Below, piece by piece: positions 1-24,219 of a stretch of DNA of 24,219 nt. Numbering within the stretch: the stretch's first letter is position 1; each line of letters begins with the position of its first letter. Under the pieces are notes generated by a model. The model was not told the DNA's origin. It did no database searches and worked only from the letters and a program-made list of their open reading frames with translations. The stretch covers positions 1 to 24,219 of the forward strand of contig QANT01000948.1 in NCBI GenBank assembly GCA_003254885.1. Direction: 5' to 3'. Made by a program: the position numbers and the translations under genes. The stretch comes from Purshia tridentata. Its lineage: Eukaryota; Streptophyta; Magnoliopsida; Rosales; Rosaceae.

Positions 1-521
1 TTTTGATTTCTTTTTTCTTTTTTTGGTGGGGGCATACCTGAAGTAGGTCCTCATTTGAATTTTGATCATTCTTTTGATAAAAATATAAAAATAAAAAGGG
101 AAATTGCAATTCCACTGAGATGGGATACAATAAATAATTATTCCACATGAATGTATATATTGAATGCATGAACGAATTGATAAATATATATATATATATG
201 GGTGAATGAGCCAATAGTAATATTATACAGAGTTACATTTGTTTTCAAATAAAAGTTTGAGTTGTAATTTGTTGGCCAAAAGAATTCAAACTGTAATTTG
301 AAGCACTTCATGGCTTGGAAAGTCGTTGACGTTATAAATTTCTGATTGCTCTGCCATTAATGCAAGCATTTCGTTGGTGTAATTCTTACATTGTTTGCGA
401 TCTGGTTTGATTCCAGGCTCTTAATTTTGAATTCATGATTATCTCCCACATAATTCCAGAGTTCATTTTTGTGTGTGCATCATATCGAGATCTTTAATTG
501 TCTCCCACTTTCCTTATGCAG

Positions 522-632
522 TCCTCAGAGGAAATCAGCATGACCATTGAAGAAAGACACAAGGTAAAATGTGCGCTCGATCAACTAAAGAACATAACAA
601 GTACACTGCACAGTGAGATGCAGTCAGCCTAG
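522..632 (+). other. possible terminal exon of an unidentified upstream gene
   Basis: A pyrimidine-rich stretch ending TTATGCAG at 521 is followed by 36 open codons to a TAG at 630-632. The peptide (SSEEISMTIEERHK, then KCALDQLKNITSTLHSEMQS) is amphipathic and coiled-coil-like. A possible donor AAG/GTAAAA lies at 563/564. I do not recognise the protein. It could equally be a chance open stretch; the rest of the gene, if any, lies before base 1. Confidence 0.25.
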
Positions 633-1047
633 AAGGGTGTTCCTAACCTAAGCAACCTGCCTTGTGAGTTTTCTACTCCATTATTCAATTTTGATGGAAT
701 TAGTGGGAATGTGGAAGAGAACGAATGATCAAGATCCGAACAGCAATTTGAGAATGTCTTCTGGATTAAATCTTGGTCAATGATTCTTGCCTTGATTCAG
801 TTTAGATACTTGAAGCTACTACTGGGTGCAAGTCTCACATGGCCCCGGTGGTGTCTTCCTTATGGCTACAAGGACTGCAACTTTGAGTTAGATAGCAAAA
901 CCATGGTTGATGGATCAAAAGGAAAAGAAGAAAAAGAAAGAGTAGGAGTAGCATAGCAAACACCTAGCATATTTTTGGGGTTATGCTGGGTGTCCAAATT
1001 TGTTGTAGAAAGTTTGACAAGTACTTTTCTTAATTGGGTTTGAACAG

Positions 1048-1126
1048 GCTGATAGTGATAGTTGGTTTACTACTCGCATTTTGGTTAGGCTGCAAGAAGA
1101 AAAGGTCAGGCAAAGATGTACAATAA
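1048..1126 (+). other. possible tail exon: membrane anchor with basic end
   Basis: An acceptor-like TTGAACAG ends at 1047. One frame from 1049 gives 25 residues: LIVIVGLLLAFWLG, then CKKKRSGKDVQ, and a stop at 1124-1126 that overlaps an AATAAA (1122-1127). A hydrophobic segment followed by KKKR looks like a single-pass or tail-anchored membrane end. No link to a particular gene can be shown; it may belong with the stretch at 522-563. Confidence 0.22.
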
Positions 1127-1130
1127 ACAA

Positions 1131-1859
1131 CTGTGAAGCATGACGAGATATTTGTACTAGTTTTAATTCTTATCTGAAGATAGAAAATCGCTTTATCAGA
1201 AATAACAGTCTAGCATAAAAGAAAATATAGTTGGTTGGGTACACTAAGCATTTATATATATTCGAATTTTCCCTTTCAGTGTATTGTTAAAAGATTAAAT
1301 ATAAATAAATTGAATAAAAAATAAAAAATAAAAACAAGCCTCAGCCATGGTCCGGCCTTAAACACTTGTGTTGTTGTGCTTGTCAGGTTTGTGATTGTCT
1401 TGTGCTTGTGTCAAGGTTGTGTTGTGTTGTGTTGTGTCTACCTTAATCGTGCGGATCACGATTGCTTGTGCAGTTTTACTTTACACATATATTTGTCCAA
1501 GATTTGTATATAATGTTGGTCATATTAGAAAACAATTTCATACTTTTTACTTTTATAATGTAATTTTAAGATTTCAATTCATGATTTCTTTTGAGCTAGA
1601 ACAAGATTGGCACTTAGAATCTATCCATCCTATAATTTTAAGTAGATAATTGTACAATGAGTAATGCTATTTATACACACTTAACAGATCACATTAGTTG
1701 ACTACCTTATATGGCAACTAATATGGTGATGTCATATAATTAATTGTTAGTATACAGATTGGTAGTTAGTTGAAGCTTTAACATTTGTATTTTTATTGGG
1801 TACTGTTATTGGTGCTCCAAAAAAGGTCATCCTCCACTTCAACATGTACAAATTTGAAT
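1131..1859. other. AT-rich intergenic DNA, no gene seen
   Basis: Contains A-rich runs (~1300-1335) and a GTTGT-type simple repeat at about 1415-1438. The 84-codon open stretch at 1395-1649 has no recognisable domain and runs through the simple repeat, so I do not call it a gene. The part ~1655-1810 (GAGTAATGCTATTTATACAC and following) has the look of a plant MITE end, but I could not pair both ends. Confidence 0.4.
1415..1438. repeat. GTTGT-type simple repeat
   Basis: Tandem GTTGT units in an AT-rich context. Confidence 0.7.
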
Positions 1860-1949
1860 ATTTGTATTTTATTCAAATTTTATTTTTAGTTTCTGTAATT
1901 TGGGTCAAGTTTTATTTTCATTCCTGTATTTTTTGAAAATGCTTAATTA

Positions 1950-2330
1950 AAGTAACAGTCAAATTTTTCTTGATTCGCACTTAGTCCTCTAACTCGTTTT
2001 TAAAACCAAGGGGTCCTTAACTTTTTTAGTTTTCCCATTTTAATCCATTATGTCTATTTTGTTTAGATTTTCTCGATTCTTTGACTTTCACATGACCACC
2101 TAAAGGCCAAAAATCCATGCACCCAATGTCCCTTCATTCTTGCCCTTCATTTGTGCCAAAAATCCACACCTAGCCTTAAATATATATGTGCATGAACATT
2201 TTTGTCCTTAAAACAGTGCTCAAGTGAGAGGCACCTGACCAATTTTAACAGAAATGTAGATGGAATAGACCAAAGTGAAAAAATTGGAAAAATTTAAGTA
2301 CCTCTCAATTTAAAAACTGAATTGATTAGG
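1950..2330. mobile_element. degenerate fold-back (MITE-like) element, edges approximate
   Basis: The left arm (~1980-2050: TTAGTCCTCTAACTCG, GGGGTCCTTAACTTTTTTAG, CCCATTTTAATCC) is similar to the reverse complement of the right arm (~2225-2330: TGGAATAGACCAAAGTG, AAAATTGGAAAAATTTAAG, TACCTCTCAATTT). The arms are diverged and no clean target duplication is visible, so the class is not assigned. Confidence 0.4.
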
Positions 2331-2782
2331 GCCGGCCGAATTGGGTTAGATAGCACACAGCACACTAACTTATGTTTAGCAACATGGAAATAGAAATAAA
2401 AAGTTAAGTCTTAGATTACTTTTTCAACATTACCAAACACTATTCTGGGAATCCTACATTCACTTCCATTAGAAAAGGTATAGGAATTTATTTTGTAATA
2501 AATTAGTTCTATCAATCAAACGGGCCCTCAAGTTTATATATATGATTTCTAGTCATTTTGAGTAAAATTTGCAAATTTAAACAAGTTGCTAGTTTTAAGT
2601 TGAGAATTTTTTAGATGTTGGTTACCAATTATTCTAAAATTGCAAACAATATAAAACATAAGGACTAAATGTGGAGTTTTAAAACCACAAAAACCAAATA
2701 TGTTTTCGAGGTAAAACATAGCGACCAAAAGTGTTTTTTCCCAATTTTGTTATGTTTTGTTTGGTTTCTAAGCAATCGTGGA
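2331..2782. other. intergenic DNA, nothing recognised
   Basis: AT-rich. A fragment ending CAAACGGGCCCTC near 2530 resembles the end of GGGCCCGTTTG-type MITEs, but I could not find a convincing partner end. Confidence 0.4.
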
Positions 2783-3341
2783 TAGGGGTGGGGGACCGGA
2801 CCAGACTGGAATTGGGGAGATCGAAGACCGGACCGAATGTTTTCGATAGCCTTATTTGGAGACCAAGACCGGACCAAAAATTCGGTAGACTGAAAGTTTG
2901 GTAGACTGGCCCACTCGGTCGAATCCGGTCCAGACTGGGCCTTGACCAAGAGTCTCATTAGGCCCATTTTAAAACTTTTTTTTTCACATTTTGGGCTATT
3001 GTTGGACTTTTTGGGTCACTTTTGTGCCATTTTTGTGCTATACTCAAAAAATAAATAATATAAAGGTTAAAAAAAAAAAACTTAAAAAAGTGTTAATAAA
3101 TCTAAATTATAGGGTATATAAATATTAAAAAATATATATATATTTTATTTTGTATAGATTCGGTCCGGTCCGATCTACCGAATGTCTGGATTTTAGAGAC
3201 TGGTTTTGGATCGGAATTGTCCGGTTCGGTTTTAAGACCAAAAGGTCAGTCTCGGTTGATGTTCAGTCCGATTTTTGTTCGGTTCGATCTTGTCAGTTTT
3301 GGTCCGACTTTCAGTTTTTAGGTCAAACCGGCCCACCCCTA
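2783..3341. mobile_element. non-autonomous hAT-type DNA transposon (559 bp)
   Basis: Ends are TAGGGGTGGG (2783-2792) and CCCACCCCTA (3332-3341), perfect 10-bp terminal inverted repeats. Flanks are ATCGTGGA (2775-2782) and ATTATGGA (3342-3349): an 8-bp target duplication, the hAT length, differing only where CG has become TA, as expected from CpG decay. Both arms carry many copies of CCGGACC/GGTCCGG-like motifs in both directions; a perfect 13-bp inverted pair joins 2826-2838 and 3158-3170. Such subterminal motifs are usual transposase-binding sites in hAT elements. The middle (~3000-3150) is AT-rich with no transposase. Open frames inside are by-products of the repeats. Confidence 0.8.
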
Positions 3342-3349
3342 ATTATGGA

Positions 3350-4361
3350 AACTCAAAATGCATAGAGATTGTTAGAAGTTTAATAATTATGTATATCTGA
3401 CTAAGTCAATAATATAACAATCAAGAAGTATATGTTAGTCAAATGAACGATAAAAGAAAGGTTTAGAGATTCTGGCCTATGAATCTAAGAGAGGCATGGT
3501 AATCACTGTCCTAAAGTCGTAGACATCTCCCTACATGCAGGTGATGGCGGTTGGCGGTCGCCTACAACTCCTAGATAGAACCCAAAAACTCATAGGATAT
3601 TTGATTCACTATACACCTTGAATGGAAGATGAAATGTTCAAGTGTTTATTGATTGCTCAAAGTATAAAGAGTGTGAGAATTATGAGCGATATAAAGGATG
3701 ATAAAAGACAGAATATAAAAAGGAAAAGGATAATAACATTATTTTCTTCTATCTTATGGGTTCACTATTAATAGAAGTCTACATGCCTATTTAAAAAAGG
3801 CATGATTGTTGGGTTAGGTCCGTCAAAAGTATTTACACCTTAGTAAATTTAAGATTGTAACGGTTGAATTCAATTGATATAAATATATGAGTGGTTTTAT
3901 TCACTCTCGTGTCTTATTTTCTCATCCACTTTATTTTTGCACCCATCATTATATTTGAAAAAATTATTAAAACACTCTTCACACCTCTCATTATTTTTAT
4001 AATATTCTTTGATATACAAATTGGAACACCTACTCAACACTCTTCCCACCTCTTTCAACTATTACCCCACAATATTCAAAACTTAAGAATAAAAACAAAA
4101 CAAAATATTAAGACATGTAAGAAAAGAAAGATTGGGGCAATTTGTTAAACTATGCAATAGGTATAGGTGTTTTTCGGACTTGAACCTACACTTAATCAGA
4201 AACTCGTATATCCGATAAAAACCCTATTTATTTAACGGGATGGGTATGATATTGGCAAACCTACCCTGAAGCCACCCTGTTGTCATGCTACAACACTCCA
4301 CTAATAAGTAAAAACTTGTGTTCTAAATTCTAATTAATAGCAATTCGCCCACACTCTCAGT
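3350..4361. other. intergenic DNA, no gene seen
   Basis: No recognisable coding or element sequence. An open stretch of 85 codons at 3891-4148 is made of Phe/Ile/Lys codons from AT-rich DNA and has no domain. Confidence 0.4.
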
Positions 4362-4411
4362 AAAAATAAAAAATAAAAAATAAAAAATAAAAAAGAAAAA
4401 AAGAAAAAAGC
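4362..4411. repeat. A-rich (AAAAAT)n tract upstream of FTSH11
   Basis: Repeated AAAATAAAA units, then AAAAAGAAAA. It sits about 230 bp before the start codon and could act as a poly(dA:dT) nucleosome-poor element, but that is inference. Confidence 0.75.
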
Positions 4412-4639
4412 AGAAAGGGAACACTAAACTTACACATCCAAATCAGAAAAGCCACAAACTAGAAGCCGGCGCCAATTTCAGTCCCAACTCCCAAGATAAG
4501 GTTGCATTTCATTCCCTCTATTCTAATCCTCTCTCTCACGCTATTTTGTGGCTCTCAAACGCTGCGTCTTTCCTCACCCTTTTGTACCGGAGAGGGAGAG
4601 GGACAGAGTGAAACAAGTTACTTTGATAAACCCTAAGTA
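4412..4639 (+). promoter_or_regulatory. FTSH11: probable FTSH11 core promoter and 5' leader
   Basis: The stretch before the start codon has a GCCAAT box (4471-4476), a GATAAG I-box core (4495-4500) and a pyrimidine-rich patch (~4510-4540, CATTCCCTC, CTCTCTCTC). I see no good TATA box. CT-rich, TATA-less promoters are common for plastid-protein genes. The transcription start is not visible from sequence alone. Confidence 0.4.
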
Positions 4640-20070
<15,431 letters not shown>

Positions 20071-20480
20071 ACCATCTCCTCCTCTTGTCTGTAATTTACC
20101 CCGATTGTTGGGGGAGCATTGTACAGCGTAGTTGAAGCAATACAGGTGTCATTCATATAACTTTTGCAATCATCTCCCTCCTTTGCGTTACCTCACAGTG
20201 GAATGTGTCGTAAGATGTGTTGTGGGAAGTCAATCCATACAGTCTGGAACAACTCTGAAGCAAGATCAACTCATGCTCTTTACTGACAATCCAAAGACGA
20301 TAGAAATCCTGTACCATTGGAAAAATCATGTATTATTTGACCTTCAGTCCCTTTTTGGGTGAATTTTGAAGAAATACTTTGTTTTCTGTAAGGGGAATAA
20401 TATGTCTAATCTTTCAAGCAAATGACTTGTGTACAAAGAAATGCATTATTTGCTATTAAATCAAACTGAATTGTTGAAAG
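20071..20480 (+). other. FTSH11: probable FTSH11 3' UTR, end not fixed
   Basis: Follows the stop codon. A possible poly(A) signal ATTAAA is at 20455-20460. The 76-codon open stretch at 20132-20362 shows no family and lies in the expected UTR. The exact cleavage site cannot be read from sequence alone. Confidence 0.4.
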
Positions 20481-21065
20481 CTCTCTTCATGTACTGTACC
20501 GTATTGGATTAATCATGACTAACATGGAAGTTACTGACTGAGCAATCTTAAGCTTATTTTTGAGAAAAATGTGTATGATTATGAGTTCAATATGGGCATG
20601 TGGTGCAAATTTTTGCTCATGCTAAAATGTCATTTTGATAAAAAAATCGAAAGTATCTGTGGCTTATTAGGATTGTTGGGTGTGAATAGACGCAGTTTCA
20701 TTTTTGTAAGGATATTAAAAATCTTTTCATGCCAAAATATCCTTTTTAAGTTTCTATCGAAAAATCTGAAGTATATAGCAGTACAGAAATTTAAACATTT
20801 TATTCTATGAAATTCAAATATCTTTAGTGTTCATGTGATAAAGAAAGTTAGAAACATAATATAAAGAGAGACGGATAATATATAGGTTACCATAGAGCGT
20901 GGTTGGAGTCCAATCCAAGTGATTCACCAAATAGTTTCTCCTCTTCTCCTTGAATTCTTCGCCTTAATGGAAGTTTCTCAAGCTCCCTAAGTAAAGAGCT
21001 ATAAAGAAAGTCCACAGGAAACTAAATAAAATTGGTGAAGAATTGCCTCTTGAGGGAGAAGTTTT
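20481..21065. other. intergenic DNA, nothing recognised
   Basis: AT-rich; the 79-codon open stretch at 20571-20810 has no domain. Confidence 0.4.
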
Positions 21066-21068
21066 TTA

Positions 21069-21618
21069 GGGCCCGTTTGGATTTCAAATCTTTGCATTTG
21101 AAATTCTATCATTTTGATACAAAATTCAAAGGTGAGAATTCCATTGAGGATTTCAAATACAAATATATGTTTAGTTGGTTGAGGGTTTTATTTATGTGTA
21201 AAGTTGGGGGCTTGAAACCTAGCAACCACAGTTTGTTTTAACTTTTTAGAAAAAAAAAAAAAAAAAAGAGCAAAGATGAGATTGGCAGGAGATGGTGCTC
21301 AAAGGTGGCTGGAAAAGTCACTCGATATGGTGGATGGAAGAGTGTGGCTGGAAGTGGTCGCCCAAGGTGGTGGTCGAAAAGTAGTCAGAAGTGGTGGCCG
21401 AAAAGTTGCATGAGATGTAGCCGGCGATGGTTGCCAGAGGGAGAGAAGGAGAGAGTGTGGTGGTGGGATTTCAAATAATTAGTTGAAAAATGTATTTGAA
21501 ATCCATAGATTTGGCCCAAATTCAAATCCTCTCTTTAATTTAAATCCAAACAAGTGAATTTGAATTTGAGCTCCCAAATCCAAATACACCCATTGAAATA
21601 CATCAATCTAAACGGCCC
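21069..21618. mobile_element. Tourist-like (PIF/Harbinger) non-autonomous element (550 bp)
   Basis: Starts GGGCCCGTTTGGATTTC and its other end, reverse-complemented, starts GGGCCGTTTAGATTG. TTA lies directly on each side (21066-21068, 21619-21621), the 3-bp TTA target duplication of PIF/Harbinger elements. Subterminal regions are rich in ATTTGAAAT/CAAATCC-type words in both directions. The middle has an A18 run (~21250-21267) and a G-rich segment (21290-21450) made of degenerate GGTGG(C/T)CGAAAAG-like units. No transposase frame. Confidence 0.7.
21290..21450. repeat. degenerate GTGGTCG-type repeat inside the Tourist-like element
   Basis: Repeated GGTGG, GGCTGGAA and GTCGAAAAG/GGCCGAAAAG words about 15-25 bp apart, markedly more GC-rich than the surroundings. 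Confidence 0.55.
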
Positions 21619-21926
21619 TTAGTGTTTGGTTTGAAAGTATATATTCATGCCTTTTTGCAGATGTTAAGCATGCTGGAAATGGTAACTTCCCAACGGTTAA
21701 ACAAGTTAGCACCCAAGGGAGAGGGCTACATATATATTTTTATCTTCAATAAATTAGTTTAAAGTTCACTTCACAACTCTGAATGATAAATAAACAATCT
21801 AAAAGGTTGCAATGACAAATAGGTCTATCTTTTAACAAATAAACCCACGTTGTAATAAGTTTCAAGTTTTTTGTGCCAAAGGCAATTGCTGAGCAAATAT
21901 TGTTAGACAGTGGCAATTGTCAAACA

Positions 21927-21966
21927 CTCGGTGAACAGTGTCGAGTTCTCGATACTGTTCATCGAG
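21927..21966. repeat. 19-bp inverted repeat (hairpin) with 2-nt spacer
   Basis: CTCGGTGAACAGTGTCGAG (21927-21945) and CTCGATACTGTTCATCGAG (21948-21966). Seventeen of 19 positions are Watson-Crick; the other two would be G-U pairs in RNA. It sits in a GC-richer island (21870-22050) of unknown origin, perhaps a transposon end. Confidence 0.85.
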
Positions 21967-22720
21967 AGCTCGGTGGATTCCGTGTTGCGCGCTTTTCATT
22001 AAAGTGTACCAGGTGGGGAGTGCACTGTAGTGCATGGCTTGGGTTATTAGCTTCATTTTTCAACTAGAATTTAAAGAATAAACCATTTTTAAAATCACCC
22101 CCTTCCCCATTTATAATCAAATGATCATATATATTTGGATTCTTAAATTCAACATGCAAATTTATATCCAATTAGCATTGGATTCGAATCCGATGATATT
22201 TTATTGGATTTACTTAGAGACCAAGACGTGTTTAAAATTTTATTAGTATAAATTATAGCGTCATTCTTTTATTAAATATGTACGTATTTTTAATTTTTGA
22301 CTTTGAATTATATTAATATATATATGTACAATCATTTAAGTGTGTTATTTTCAATATATAAAAACCTCAAATTAATTTTTTAGGCACGTACAATATTTAT
22401 TTAAAATATAAACTATACCTGATAAAAAAAATAGAAAATACATTAAATATGTTGTAAATATGAATTTTATGTGGCTGTCCACAAATAAGAAAAGGTATAT
22501 TTTATGTATACCCAATAATTTTTTATTTTTTACCTAACACCATTTTTATACATGAACGAACAATTTTGTCATATGATAAAATGACCATAAATGACATTTC
22601 ATATTTTATAAAATAAAATTAAACTTTTTTTATATCCAACACTTCATTTTCTCTCTCTATCTCATCTCTCTTTCTCTCCCACTATTTGAATATCATCTTC
22701 ACGCCCTTTCTTGCGTCCAT

Positions 22721-22743
22721 TTCTCTCTCTCTCTCTCTCTCTC
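22721..22743. repeat. (CT)n microsatellite
   Basis: About 11 CT units. Confidence 0.9.
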
Positions 22744-22948
22744 ATAACTAAATCATAGAGTAATTTTTATCCTTTTATCATCCAATTAAGGTTGTTTGAC
22801 GAATAGAGAGTCAAATCATTATTTGAGAGCCTTCAAATGAGGGTTGTGTGCAAATTTTTTTGCATGTGCTGCATTTTTCTATGTTTCTGAACACCTTAAA
22901 TGAATCTGAGTTCACGCAATGTTCTATCGTCAGTCATCGAACACGATG

Positions 22949-23085
22949 ACATTATTCGGTCGGCGACAACCGAATAGTGATGGTATATTCGATAGGTGCC
23001 CATGGAATATAGTTAGAATATTCAACATGCGTCTACCCAATATGGTTAAGATATTCGGCAAGTGCTCATTGAATGATCTGTGAAT
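22949..23085. repeat. 33-bp minisatellite, four degenerate copies
   Basis: The anchor word ATTC recurs at 22954, 22987, 23020 and 23053, exactly 33 bp apart each time, followed by GG/GA/AA, then related text (GGTGCCCATGGAATAT, CATGCGTCTACCCAATAT, AAGTGCTCATTGAATG). On the minus strand the period equals 11 codons and an open frame (22930-23262, 110 codons) crosses all copies with units like GRRMLNILTIF, HGHLSNIPSLF and GCRRPNNVIVF. Confidence 0.75.
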
Positions 23086-23278
23086 AGAATCTGGGCATAA
23101 TCCAAGCGTATTAAATGAGAAAAAATTGAATTCAAAAAAATGAAAAGAAAAGAAAATTGTTCGGTATATATAGAATTTCCCATAGGAAAACCTTGGGGTC
23201 ATTATGTAATTCATGTTCATTAGAAACGTATCTTTGTAAAAAGGGAAAATAGTTGGTCCCAAGTAATTTATGTGACCT

Positions 23279-23363
23279 GACCAAAATCGATTCTCTCATC
23301 TCATCTCACCTCTCTCTCTCTCGATCTCATCAAATTAATTAGATGAGAGAATCAATTTTGGTC
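23279..23363. repeat. 23-bp inverted repeat with CT-rich loop
   Basis: GACCAAAATCGATTCTCTCA (start of 23279-23301) pairs with 23341-23363 over 23 bp with one mismatch (22/23). The spacer of 39 bp carries a CT tract, and a GA tract follows at 23404-23422, which could extend pairing. Confidence 0.8.
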
Positions 23364-24219
23364 TTTTGGATCTGATCAGATTGAATCCAAATTATAGATC
23401 TATTTGAGAGAGAGAGAGAGAGGCAAATCACAGATTTTTGGGCATTTGATAGCAATATTTATATTAAGTGCATTATGGACATTTAAGTCAAAAAAAGGTT
23501 ATAAATGTAAGAAATTACCCGCACTACCAGGGATTCCACCCTCAAAAGAGGCTATTCTATGTCTAGTAAACATATTATATGTGTATATTTGAAACAAATA
23601 AAAATAATAGAAGATCAAATAAAGTAAAAAGATATATAAAATATTAATTTGGAATATTTTCAAAAGTTTCGAAATTTTTCAAGTTGGAATTCAGATTTGA
23701 TCAAAATTTGCAAAAAGATTCAAATGTCAATTGAACATCAGTACCGTCATAGCCTTTTTTTAACAATAAAGAAAGGACTAGTACTGAACTAGAAGATAGG
23801 GTTGGAATATTTTTCAAAATTTCCGAATTTCGCATTTGATTCGGGTATACAAAAGTGGGAGAAATTGATTGTATTGAGAATCAAGTTTTCCAATTCAAAT
23901 TGCACTAATATATCTAGTAATAAAAAATTAGAAATATTATTACGTGGAAGTTTTATGGAAGTTTTTTTATGCCAAAGATGCGCAAAAGCTTATTAAAAAA
24001 TATTATTAAACGGTTGTATCTTCTCATCTTATAAATAATATGATTGTACAAGAGATATGTATAACCAATATATTATTATTTAGTATAACTAATAATATTT
24101 TATAATATAAGTATATCTTATATACGCAGCAGACCAAAACAAGAGAGAGGATTTTCCCAAATGTTTACCGAAATTCTGAAAACGCTCAACCCTCTTCTTT
24201 CAGTTTCAGTCCTCTCTTC
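23364..24219. other. AT-rich intergenic DNA to window end
   Basis: A (GA)n tract at 23404-23422; otherwise no recognised element. The last ~100 bases become pyrimidine-rich (CTTCTTTCAG, CCTCTCTTC) and less AT-rich, as often just upstream of or inside a plant 5' leader, but nothing further can be said. Confidence 0.35.

Larger units (their letters stand above)
21622..22920. other. AT-rich intergenic DNA
   Basis: Holds the hairpin at 21927-21966 and a (CT)n tract at 22721-22743. No gene is supported. Confidence 0.45.

Noticed and set aside
2331..2530. Second Tourist-like element ending CAAACGGGCCCTC
   Set aside because: The left end candidate (TTAGGGCC) does not match well and the flanks TTA/TCA differ.
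2665..3365. Open frames of 100 codons (minus) and 71 codons (plus)
   Set aside because: They run through the repeated CCGGACC arrays of the hAT element and across its edges; no transposase similarity.
22930..23262. 110-codon minus-strand frame as a real gene
   Set aside because: Its distal part is the 33-bp minisatellite and the start half is AT-rich with no domain; kept only as a finding about the repeat.
24161..24219. Start of a new gene (ATG then MFTEILKTLN...) at the window end
   Set aside because: Only 19 codons are visible, with no family signal; the sequence could be a 5' leader.

Overview
The window is nuclear DNA from a flowering plant, very probably a eudicot. It is AT-rich, has GT-AG introns, CT/GA and TA microsatellites, and several classes of plant transposable element. 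Introns of 1.6 to 2.8 kb packed with element relics suggest a medium-sized or larger genome; the look of the LINE and LTR relics would fit a woody dicot, but that is only an impression.

The one gene I can fully support is on the plus strand, start codon 4640, stop codon ending 20070. It encodes an ATP-dependent zinc metalloprotease of the FtsH family, the orthologue of Arabidopsis FTSH11 (plastid and/or mitochondrial). I resolved 17 coding exons by joining GT-AG introns so that the conserved FTSH11 reading frame continues. They total 2523 nt, an 840-residue protein with no frameshift or internal stop. All catalytic elements are present: Walker A 434-441, pore-loop FVG 467-469, Walker B 489-494, arginine fingers R547/R550, HESGH 652-656 and third zinc ligand D730.

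Layout. 1-1130: possible last exon(s) of an unidentified upstream gene. 1131-4639: intergenic, with a degenerate fold-back element, a 559-bp non-autonomous hAT element (2783-3341) and the FTSH11 promoter/leader. 4640-20070: FTSH11; intron 1 holds a 5'-truncated LINE, intron 2 a 50-bp tandem repeat, intron 7 a minus-strand solo LTR and a fold-back MITE, intron 8 an internally deleted LTR retrotransposon with a readable primer-binding site, intron 11 a single N between two near-identical copies of a ~110-bp segment (probable assembly join), intron 13 a 353-bp Mutator-type MITE with a 9-bp target duplication. 20071-24219: 3' UTR and intergenic DNA with a 550-bp Tourist-like element (21069-21618), a hairpin, a strict 33-bp minisatellite and a second inverted repeat.

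I found no bacterial-type system, CRISPR array, tRNA or rRNA. There is no clearly new biological system here; the most notable things are the independent insertions tolerated in one essential-looking protease gene, the N-flanked duplication, the phase-neutral 51-nt exon that carries the whole Walker A motif, and the 33-bp minisatellite.
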